This document shows positions 1-4,281 of a stretch of DNA of 6,110 nt, one piece after another; position 1 is the stretch's first letter; each line of letters begins with the position of its first letter. Made by a program: the position numbers and the translations under genes. Below the pieces are notes generated by a model, which worked only from the letters and a program-made list of their open reading frames with translations, was not told the origin of the DNA and searched no databases. Source of the DNA: Cloacimonetes bacterium SCGC AAA252-N17 (GTDB lineage: Bacteria; Cloacimonadota; Cloacimonadia; JGIOTU-2); assembly GCA_000404785.1 (NCBI GenBank), contig ASNI01000037.1, forward strand, positions 12,467 through 18,576. Reading direction: 5' to 3'.

Positions 1-1272
1 GGTCCGCTCAATGTGGTGAATGCTCGTGCAGCAGCTTTTGGAGACTCCCTTGCAAATATACTTATTGCCCAGGGCTACTATGTCGAAAGAGAATACTATA
101 TTAATGATGCAGGCCATCAAATAGAATTGCTGGTGGAGTCTATTGAGAACGAGTTGAACCGGCTCGATGCAATAAAGGTTGAAGAGCTGGAAGAGGGGTA
201 CAAAGGTGAATATATCACCGAAATCGCAGCCCATATTCTTGAAACCGAAGGAACGATAATTCATCAACTTTCCAAGCGTGATAAAGCTCAAAAAATTAGT
301 GATCTTGCATTGGAAATCCTCATTTATGACCAGAAACAGACACTTTCATCTTTTAAAGTATATTTCGATAACTGGATTTCTGAAAATGAACTTCGTCAAA
401 AAGGAAGTGTGGAAGATGTGCTTGCATTCCTCTCCGAAACAGGGAAGATATATGATAAGGACGGCGCAGTCTGGATGTGTAGCAGTGAATTTGGTGATTC
501 CAAAGACCGCGTGATCATGCGCTCGGATGGGACCGTAACATATATCATTCCTGACCTTGCATATCATATCACAAAATATAAGCGCGGGTTTGATCGCATT
601 ATTGACATACTCGGTCCTGATCATCACGGGCATATTCCCAAACTAAAAGCAGGTATTGAAATTCTTGGCTATAAGCCGTCACTAATGCATTTCATCCTGC
701 TTCAGCAAGTGAACATTCTTATGAATGACGAAAAGGTAAAGATGTCAAAAAGGGAGGGTAGGCTCATCACTCTAAAACAGCTTATTGATGAAGTTGGTAC
801 CGATGCAGCGCGATTCTTTTTCCTGATGAGGAAGTCAAATACTCCTCTTGATTTTGACATTGAACTTGCAAAAAAACGAACTGCCGACAATCCGGTCTAT
901 TATGTGCAGTATGCCCATGCACGTATTGCAAGTATTGAGAAAAATGCACGTTCGGAAAGACTAAGGGTTCGTGATTTCAAACCGGAATATCTGCAGCGGC
1001 TCGGTCATGATGAAGAATTTGATATTATCCGTATGCTCATGAAATATCCCGAGCTTATAGCACATATCAGTTCCACTTATGATGTGAATCTACTCACCTC
1101 CTACCTGATCGATCTTGCAGGAGAATTTCATAGATATTATCAGAAATATAAGATCATAAATAAGAGATATAAAAGACTTTCTCTGGCGCGGCTTTTCCTT
1201 TGTAAGGCAGTACAGACTGTTATCAAGAATGGACTCGCACTCTTAGGAATTTCCGCTCCAAATAAAATGTAG
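1..1272 (+). CDS. argS: Arginyl-tRNA synthetase, C-terminal ~423 residues (5' end outside window)
   Basis: Class I aminoacyl-tRNA synthetase that charges tRNA-Arg with arginine in the cytoplasm. The frame is open from base 1, so the true start lies upstream; roughly the first 120 residues (the N-terminal tRNA-binding domain) are missing compared with the usual 540-570. The window begins at the first signature, reading GPLNVVNARAAAFGDSLAN, where the usual HIGH-type motif (HVGH) is replaced by NVVN. The Rossmann core follows with GPDHHGHIPKLKAGIEILGY, and the second signature KMSKREG is intact at 739-759. The tail is the helical DALR anticodon-binding domain (NPVYYVQYAHARI onward) and ends in LLGISAPNKM, a typical family C-terminus, so the stop at 1270-1272 is natural. 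A sirtuin remnant starts three bases later on the same strand, suggesting a former operon. The alternative of a non-functional ArgS is unlikely because the reading frame and KMSKS region are clean. Confidence 0.96.
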   Translation, partial: GPLNVVNARAAAFGDSLANILIAQGYYVEREYYINDAGHQIELLVESIENELNRLDAIKVEELEEGYKGEYITEIAAHILETEGTIIHQLSKRDKAQKISDLALEILIYDQKQTLSSFKVYFDNWISENELRQKGSVEDVLAFLSETGKIYDKDGAVWMCSSEFGDSKDRVIMRSDGTVTYIIPDLAYHITKYKRGFDRIIDILGPDHHGHIPKLKAGIEILGYKPSLMHFILLQQVNILMNDEKVKMSKREGRLITLKQLIDEVGTDAARFFFLMRKSNTPLDFDIELAKKRTADNPVYYVQYAHARIASIEKNARSERLRVRDFKPEYLQRLGHDEEFDIIRMLMKYPELIAHISSTYDVNLLTSYLIDLAGEFHRYYQKYKIINKRYKRLSLARLFLCKAVQTVIKNGLALLGISAPNKM

Positions 1273-1275
1273 TAA

Positions 1276-1395
1276 ATGAGGATTGGCCAAGACAAAAAAG
1301 TCGTAGTCCTCACCGGTGCAGGCATCAGTGCAGAATCCGGACTCAAGACCTTTCGGGATAATGACGGATTATGGGAAAATCAATGGATTAAGTAG
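1276..1395 (+). pseudogene. cobB: 5' remnant of a Sir2-family NAD-dependent deacylase (cobB-like)
   Basis: The 39-codon frame encodes the start of a sirtuin, an enzyme that removes acyl groups from lysines using NAD+. Residues 8-35 read KKVVVLTGAGISAESGLKTF followed by RDNDGLWEN, the NAD-binding Rossmann start of the family with its GAGISAESG and TFRD signature. Homology stops after GLWEN, where a sirtuin would continue with an HRVEDVATP-like stretch; here four unrelated codons lead to TAG at 1393-1395. The catalytic His motif, the zinc ribbon and about 200 further residues are absent from the window. The ATG lies 3 bp after the argS stop, with no clear ribosome site, which fits translational coupling in an ancestral argS-cobB pair. 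The junction leads directly into repeat-rich DNA, so deletion or rearrangement at a repeat is the likely cause (inference). A functional micropeptide is possible but unsupported. Confidence 0.85.
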
Positions 1396-1470
1396 GATAA
1401 AAAAATACATTATCTCCCCCAAGTCGTTCTTTTCAGTACTGCCTCGTGGTTACACCACCAACAAAAAAAA

Positions 1471-1499
1471 TGTCATTCCCTCGAAAGAGGGAATCCAGT
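1471..1499. repeat. 29-bp hairpin repeat, copy 1
   Basis: This unit is identical over 29 bases to 1604-1632. Its core at 1475-1494 is a perfect 8-bp stem, ATTCCCTC/GAGGGAAT, closed by a GAAA tetraloop, flanked by TGTC on the left and CCAGT on the right. Repeats of the TGTCATTCC...GGAATCCAG type are familiar as dispersed intergenic elements in many bacterial genomes; the identity of the two copies points to recent spread or conversion. Confidence 0.9.
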
Positions 1500-1527
1500 A
1501 TTAATTTGAAGGGAAAAACACATCTCC

Positions 1528-1543
1528 TCCGCCAGCTGGCGGA
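1528..1543. repeat. 16-bp perfect palindrome TCCGCCAGCTGGCGGA, copy 1
   Basis: This is a perfect self-complementary 16-mer, identical to 1753-1768 and 1837-1852. It overlaps the left arm of a weak larger stem (TCCTC at 1525-1529 with GAGGA at 1560-1564), so it sits at the edge of that stem's loop. It is followed by TACACCCCGACAGGC (1544-1558), a 15-mer related to those at 1729 and 1770. Confidence 0.93.
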
Positions 1544-1603
1544 TACACCCCGACAGGCAGAGGAATTTTCACTCGTGCAAAGTAATATCCCATAAAATAG
1601 GCA

Positions 1604-1632
1604 TGTCATTCCCTCGAAAGAGGGAATCCAGT
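1604..1632. repeat. 29-bp hairpin repeat, copy 2
   Basis: Identical to 1471-1499, with the same 8-bp stem and GAAA loop. Its left flank (ATAAAATAGGCATGTCATT, 1592-1610) also nearly matches the flank of the third, diverged unit starting at 1805, showing that the mobile or conserved unit is longer on the left for those two copies. A T-run (GTTTTTTCTT) follows at 1631-1640, so this copy could act as a weak terminator for rightward transcription; that role is inferred. Confidence 0.9.
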
Positions 1633-1651
1633 TTTTTCTTGATTACTCGAG

Positions 1652-1675
1652 GTGTCATGGACCATTCCATGACAC
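1652..1675. repeat. 10-bp-stem hairpin
   Basis: GTGTCATGGA at 1652-1661 pairs perfectly with TCCATGACAC at 1666-1675 around a 4-base loop CCAT. No T-run follows on the + strand, so a terminator role is not supported. It shares the TGTCAT start with the neighbouring repeats. Confidence 0.8.
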
Positions 1676-1693
1676 AATAATATCTGTGAATTA

Positions 1694-1794
1694 CTTATCA
1701 CAAGCTCTTCGATCCGTCTCCGTTACACTACGCCGTGACAGGTCAGTCTTAGTCCGCCAGCTGGCGGACTACGCCCTGGCAAGCTTGTGACAAG
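1694..1794. repeat. 101-bp inverted-repeat unit with nested palindrome
   Basis: CTTATCACAAGCT (1694-1706) and AGCTTGTGACAAG (1782-1794) form 13-base inverted arms with one mismatch. Inside lie two copies of the degenerate 15-mer (1729-1743, 1770-1784) and the second copy of the 16-bp palindrome (1753-1768), which here extends to a 22-bp perfect palindrome at 1750-1771. No coding potential is seen. It looks like a fold-back repeat into which, or together with which, the palindrome was placed. Confidence 0.75.
1753..1768. repeat. 16-bp perfect palindrome TCCGCCAGCTGGCGGA, copy 2
   Basis: Second identical copy. Flanking bases TAG on the left and CTA on the right extend the symmetry to 22 bp (1750-1771). 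It lies in the loop of the 1694-1794 inverted repeat. Confidence 0.93.
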
Positions 1795-1804
1795 ATAATT
1801 CCAA

Positions 1805-1945
1805 ATAAAATCGGCATGTCATTCTCGCGAAGCTTGTCCGCCAGCTGGCGGAGCGGGAATCTATTTTTTATAATTACGAACTACTATTTGAGATTCCGCA
1901 TTCAGCTTACGCACAGATTCAGCTTGACTGGCAAGTGCGGAATGA
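1805..1945. repeat. Composite repeat unit, diverged third copy of the TGTCATTC family
   Basis: It starts with ATAAAATCGGCATGTCATTC (1805-1824), closely matching the flank at 1592-1611. The first module is a hairpin, ATTCTCGC (1821-1828) with GCGGGAAT (1853-1860; seven pairs plus one G-T), whose loop contains the third copy of the 16-bp palindrome. The second module pairs ATTCCGCA (1893-1900) with TGCGGAAT (1936-1943) and contains ATTCAGCTT twice (1900-1908 and 1917-1925). It lies just downstream of the solute-binding protein stop on the opposite strand, but no T-run suggests a true intrinsic terminator. Confidence 0.72.
1837..1852. repeat. 16-bp perfect palindrome TCCGCCAGCTGGCGGA, copy 3
   Basis: Third identical copy, sitting between the loop sequence GAAGCTTG and the right stem GCGGGAAT of the 1821-1860 hairpin. 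Removing it leaves an uninterrupted 8-bp stem with an 8-base loop, so it reads as an insertion into a pre-existing hairpin. Confidence 0.93.
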
Positions 1946-1963
1946 AAGTGCACAAAGAAGGAG

Positions 1964-3256
1964 CTATTCGTCTCTCAATATCTCTCTCATCTTATCAGCG
2001 AGATTATCAAGCGCCTTTTGCGCTCCGATCTGGTTTCTGAACACCGCTTCTATGACCTGTTCTTCGAGCAGTTTACGTGTCTCGAACCACGCATCGGTTT
2101 GGGGCTCCACTTCTGCATTCAAGAGCTGGTCATACACACTTTTGAGTCCGGGATATTTCTTAAATTTTGCCTGAGTCTCCTCATCCTCGATCGCACTCTT
2201 TCGAACAGGCATATAATAGGTCATATTTGACCAATGCGCAGTCTGCTTCGGGCTGGTGAACCATTTGATGAATTCCCAGCATGCTTTTTGTTTTTCTTCC
2301 TGTTGAGGATCTTTATCATCCTTAAAAATTACGATATTAGTACCGCTAACAAGACTCTTTTTAGTTCGGAAATAGGGGACAGCGCCCATGCCAAGATTGA
2401 AAGGAATGCCACCCTTATGAAGATAAACCATGGACACACTCGAACCTTCTACCATTCCTACTTTGCTTGCAAGGAAATCATTCTGTCCGTCATAACCAGT
2501 GGAGAGGTAAGCGATCTTGGATTTATTGAGTTGTCCCGAAAGGTAGTCCAACGCTTCGATTCCGTACTTGCTATTGAAGAGGGGTTCTGTCAGAGCTTCG
2601 TTCATGAGCTGTCCGCCAGCTTCCAGAAGGCAGTTCTCGAATTGCCATGCATTGGTGGCAAATGTCGTTCCCCACTGGTCGATCTTGTCATCGCTATCTC
2701 TATCCTGGGTGAGTTTTTTCCCAACTGTGATGAACTCGTCCCACGTTGTAGGTGGTTTGTTGATGTCCAATCCGTTGCGGTAGAACATATCTTTGTTGTA
2801 ATACATCACGCGCACACTCTTATTAAAGGGGAATGCATACATTGTATCACCGAAAGTGCTGCTCTTTATGAAAACCGGATAAAAATCATCGAGCTCTTCC
2901 TGAGAAAGTCCATTAGGACCATTGATGAATTTTTCGACTGGAACAAGCGCATTGCCTTCTATGAATTTTGCTATCCAAGCTTCGTATGCCTGAGCGAGAT
3001 CTGGTTGAGTATTTGCCACGATGGCAGCCATAAGTTTCTGAGAAAGTGCAGTGTAATTCCCCATATTAATTTCATTGATATGAATATTGGGATGCGTTCC
3101 ATTAAACTCATTCACGAGTTTAGTCAATGCGTCACCAAGAGGACCACCCATTGCGTGCCAGAATTCTAGCTCGATCTTTGTACTCTTTTCTTTTGATGTA
3201 CAGCCCAATGCAATAATGACGCACATTAGCAGGAAAAATATAGCTAATTTTTTCAT
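1964..3256 (-). CDS. Extracellular solute-binding lipoprotein, family 1 (UgpB-like)
   Basis: 430-residue substrate-binding component of an ABC importer, most likely for a sugar or glycerol-phosphate compound, anchored outside the cytoplasmic membrane. Residues 1-18 are a lipoprotein signal (MKK, a hydrophobic core, then ALGC) with the lipidated cysteine at 19; the -3 to -1 residues ALG are slightly off consensus. The mature protein opens with IELEFWHAMGG (28-38), as in UgpB-type binders, and has the inner motif FPFNKSVRVMYYNKDMF (142-158), GAVPYFR (291-297) and YYMPVRKSA (347-355). DRDSDDKID (185-193) is a DxDxDxxxD calcium-type loop. The length is normal for the family. The start at 3256 is supported by GGAG eight bases upstream. 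No permease or ATPase gene is adjacent: repeats follow it and tRNA-Asp diverges from it, so it is an orphan in this window. The ligand cannot be fixed from sequence alone. Confidence 0.93.
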   Translation of the reverse strand: MKKLAIFFLLMCVIIALGCTSKEKSTKIELEFWHAMGGPLGDALTKLVNEFNGTHPNIHINEINMGNYTALSQKLMAAIVANTQPDLAQAYEAWIAKFIEGNALVPVEKFINGPNGLSQEELDDFYPVFIKSSTFGDTMYAFPFNKSVRVMYYNKDMFYRNGLDINKPPTTWDEFITVGKKLTQDRDSDDKIDQWGTTFATNAWQFENCLLEAGGQLMNEALTEPLFNSKYGIEALDYLSGQLNKSKIAYLSTGYDGQNDFLASKVGMVEGSSVSMVYLHKGGIPFNLGMGAVPYFRTKKSLVSGTNIVIFKDDKDPQQEEKQKACWEFIKWFTSPKQTAHWSNMTYYMPVRKSAIEDEETQAKFKKYPGLKSVYDQLLNAEVEPQTDAWFETRKLLEEQVIEAVFRNQIGAQKALDNLADKMREILRDE

Positions 3257-3264
3257 AATTGATT

Positions 3265-3268
3265 CTCC
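3265..3268 (-). promoter_or_regulatory. Shine-Dalgarno site of the solute-binding protein gene
   Basis: On the - strand GGAG ends eight bases before the ATG at 3256. It is one of only two clear ribosome sites in the window and fixes this start. About 50 bases upstream of the ATG, TTGACT (plus-strand 3307-3312) is a possible -35 box, but the -10 candidates behind it are poor. Confidence 0.65.
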
Positions 3269-3388
3269 GAATTTTTATTTTGATAAATGGAAAAAAAAAT
3301 TTGAGCAGTCAAGTTTTGCTTTCATTGTTACTAAGAATTCATGATTTTTTGATGTGAAAATTAGGAGTTTTACTGCATTCCAAAAAAC

Positions 3389-3417
3389 TTGACACACATT
3401 TTGTGACTCGATGAATC
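3389..3417 (+). promoter_or_regulatory. Candidate promoter of tRNA-Asp
   Basis: TTGACA at 3389-3394 is a perfect -35 hexamer. A weak -10 follows 16-17 bases later (ATGAAT or TGAATC at 3411-3417), 12-18 bases before the mature tRNA 5' end, which is the expected geometry for a tRNA transcript with a short leader. The spacer contains CACATTTTGTG, a short dyad of unknown meaning. The -10 is poor, so confidence is moderate. Confidence 0.42.
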
Positions 3418-3428
3418 AATCCTCACGC

Positions 3429-3505
3429 GGGGGCGTAGTTCAGTTGGTTAGAACGTCTGCCTGTCACGCAGAAGGTCGCGAGTTCGAGTCCCGTCGCTCC
3501 CGCCA
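3429..3505 (+). tRNA. tRNA-Asp (anticodon GTC), CCA encoded
   Basis: A full cloverleaf can be drawn. The acceptor stem GGGGGCG/CGCTCCC has one G-T pair. The D arm is GTTC/GAAC. The anticodon arm TCTGC/GCAGA has loop CTGTCAC with anticodon GTC at 3463-3465. The T arm has loop TTCGAGT. The discriminator base is G (3502), followed by genomic CCA. The known aspartate identity elements are present: G73, the GUC anticodon and C38. One oddity is an A-C mismatch in the T stem (3481 against 3491). The gene is on the + strand, divergent from the solute-binding protein, and a GIY-YIG nuclease gene starts 16 bases after it. A degraded copy of its 3' half lies at 3764-3814. Confidence 0.97.
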
Positions 3506-3521
3506 TTTTTATTTGGTTATT

Positions 3522-3764
3522 ATGTTTTACACATATGTTATTTATTCGGAATTGGCAGACAAATATTACATTGGTCACACCCACAATTTGGGATTAAGAT
3601 TAATAAGACATAATGAAGGATGGACACGTTCAACAAAATTTGGTATTCCGTGGAAGTTGGTTTATAGTGAAACATATCAAACTAAGTCAGAAGCTATGAA
3701 ACGTGAGTATGAGATCAAGCGAATGAAGAGCAGTAAATATATTGAGGATTTGATAAACAAATAG
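3522..3764 (+). CDS. Small GIY-YIG nuclease family protein (80 aa)
   Basis: A stand-alone GIY-YIG domain of the short type (UPF0213/YhbQ- or UvrC-N-terminal-like), normally 80-100 residues. The GIY position is YTYVIYS (3-9), the YIG position YYIGHT (15-20), the conserved arginine region LRLIRHNEGWTRSTK (25-39), and the metal-binding glutamate lies in AMKREYEIKRMKS (58-70), probably Glu62 or Glu64. The frame is open from 3411, but bases 3429-3505 of it are tRNA, so the ATG at 3522 is the sensible start; no Shine-Dalgarno site precedes it. The gene lies 16 bp behind tRNA-Asp and probably shares its promoter. Its TAG stop uses the first base of a degraded tRNA copy. Members may nick or cut DNA, but the substrate is unknown. 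The setting suggests a homing-type role rather than repair; this is inference. Confidence 0.88.
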   Translation: MFYTYVIYSELADKYYIGHTHNLGLRLIRHNEGWTRSTKFGIPWKLVYSETYQTKSEAMKREYEIKRMKSSKYIEDLINK

Positions 3765-3814
3765 TCACGCAGAAGTTCGTCCCGATGGATCGGGAAGTCC
3801 CGTCGCTCCCGCCA
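3764..3814 (+). pseudogene. Degraded 3' half of tRNA-Asp
   Basis: Bases 3764-3775 match tRNA-Asp 3463-3474 exactly (anticodon onward), TTCG at 3776-3779 matches 3483-3486, and 3796-3817 match 3487-3508 exactly over 22 bases including CCA and three following T's. Relative to the intact gene, eight bases (3475-3482, the variable region end and the T-stem 5' side) are deleted, and sixteen bases (3780-3795) are inserted between the fourth and fifth T-loop positions. The 5' half of the tRNA is absent. It cannot fold as a tRNA. Confidence 0.9.
3780..3795. repeat. 16-nt hairpin palindrome TCCCGATGGATCGGGA
   Basis: A 7-bp inverted repeat, TCCCGAT/ATCGGGA, around GG. Comparison with the intact tRNA shows that it is exactly what has been added: both borders are unambiguous and there is no target duplication. 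It has the same length and the same TCC...GGA ends as the 16-bp palindromes at 1528, 1753 and 1837, but a different core. Confidence 0.85.
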
Positions 3815-3856
3815 TTTCTTTTAACCACAAATTAACACGAATTTACACAAAAAACT

Positions 3857-3966
3857 TTGTCATTCTTGAGGAATCTTCGATTTATCGGAGTGACGAAGAA
3901 TCTCAAGTGGAGTAAACCAAAAAATTTTCGAAGTTATTAATCCTTCGCTTCATTCGAGGATGACAA
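3857..3966. repeat. 110-bp fold-back interspersed repeat
   Basis: The outer arms TTGTCAT (3857-3863) and ATGACAA (3960-3966) are perfectly complementary. Inside is a hairpin made of CTTGAG (3865-3870) with CTCAAG (3902-3907) and TCTTCG (3874-3879) with CGAAGA (3894-3899), and a smaller stem ATCCT/AGGAT (3940-3944, 3957-3961). This matches the general style of dispersed TGTCATTC-type intergenic repeats also seen at 1471 and 1604, but is a distinct, longer unit. Confidence 0.7.
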
Positions 3967-4210
3967 TGTTCCATATTCTGGTATATTTACAGGTCCATTC
4001 CCTGTTGTAGCTGATTCCCGTAATGAAAAATATTCCCTTCTTTATTTTTGTATATCTATCTTACAATTTGCAAACGAAGAATAAACACAGAAATCTTTGA
4101 ATTGATGTATTTGACAGAAGCATATCACCAAAGCATTCTGAAATTTAATTGTTTTCAACAAACCTTAATTCTAATCACTTCCGTCAAGATAAACAGGTTT
4201 AATTAGATCT

Positions 4211-4241
4211 GAAAATATTTAGTATTATGAAAGATATTTTC
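4211..4241. promoter_or_regulatory. AT-rich dyad upstream of surE
   Basis: GAAAATAT (4211-4218) and ATATTTTC (4234-4241) are perfect 8-base inverted arms around a 15-base spacer. The dyad ends nine bases before TTGACA (4250-4255). The position suits an operator or activator site for the surE-pcm operon, but in AT-rich DNA such a dyad may be chance. Confidence 0.3.
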
Positions 4242-4249
4242 CTAAAATG

Positions 4250-4281
4250 TTGACAGTAAATACCACAAAAATCTCTAAAAT
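4250..4281 (+). promoter_or_regulatory. Possible surE promoter
   Basis: TTGACA at 4250-4255 is a perfect -35 hexamer. The best -10 candidate, TAAAAT at 4276-4281, is 20 bases away, longer than usual, and ends only three bases before the surE ATG, which would give a leaderless or nearly leaderless message. No Shine-Dalgarno site is seen before surE, which is at least consistent with that. Low confidence. Confidence 0.25.

Larger units (their letters stand above)
1396..1963. other. Gene-free stretch packed with short interspersed repeats
   Basis: No reading frame here looks like a protein. The stretch lies between the sirtuin remnant and the convergent solute-binding protein gene. It holds two identical hairpin repeats, three copies of one 16-bp palindrome, three copies of a degenerate 15-mer, and several larger stem-loops, described as separate entries. 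Any transcription terminator for the two converging genes would have to be here, but no stem-loop followed by a clear T-run on the correct strand was found. A small stem at 1446-1458 (GTGGT/ACCAC with a 3-base loop) is the only structure in the first 75 bases. Confidence 0.8.
3463..3814 (+). mobile_element. Candidate tRNA-targeting mini-element carrying a GIY-YIG nuclease
   Basis: Directly visible: the 3' half of tRNA-Asp, from the first anticodon base, occurs twice, with one GIY-YIG gene between and nothing else. The left copy is part of the intact tRNA, while the right copy (3764-3814) is a broken half. From the anticodon of the first to the matching base of the second is 301 bp. Inference: an element inserted at the anticodon loop, supplied its own 3' half so that the tRNA stayed functional, and displaced the original 3' half downstream, where it decayed. 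Integrative elements and tRNA introns commonly target this part of tRNA genes, and GIY-YIG proteins are a classic homing nuclease family. A simple segmental duplication of the tRNA end is the main alternative. Confidence 0.45.

Noticed and set aside
1316..1504. 62-codon frame in the sirtuin remnant and repeat region
   Set aside because: It is a shifted frame across the sirtuin sequence and the hairpin repeat, with no protein-like features.
1471..1852. CRISPR array
   Set aside because: The repeats are few, irregularly spaced, of different families and nested in one another; there are no regular spacers and no cas genes.
1893..1943. Intrinsic terminator for the solute-binding protein gene
   Set aside because: The 8-bp stem has a 35-base loop and no T-run follows it on the - strand.
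2611..2622. GTCCGCCAGCTT, half of the 16-bp palindrome inside the solute-binding protein gene
   Set aside because: Only half matches, and it encodes an in-frame AGGQL segment typical of the family, so chance similarity is the better explanation.
2234..3169. 311-codon open frame on the + strand
   Set aside because: It lies entirely antisense to the solute-binding protein, whose family motifs and signal peptide are clear; the + strand translation shows no recognisable domain.
3411..3521. N-terminal extension of the GIY-YIG frame upstream of 3522
   Set aside because: This part of the frame reads through the tRNA-Asp gene, and the domain begins naturally at the ATG at 3522.
3463..3763. Group I intron in the tRNA anticodon loop
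   Set aside because: The upstream tRNA is complete and uninterrupted, the downstream copy lacks a 5' half, and the roughly 300 bases between are nearly all taken up by the tRNA 3' half and the GIY-YIG gene, leaving no room for an intron core.
4023..4100. 25-codon hydrophobic frame beginning MKNIPFFIF
   Set aside because: It has no ribosome site and no family resemblance, and lies in AT-rich non-coding DNA where such short frames arise by chance.
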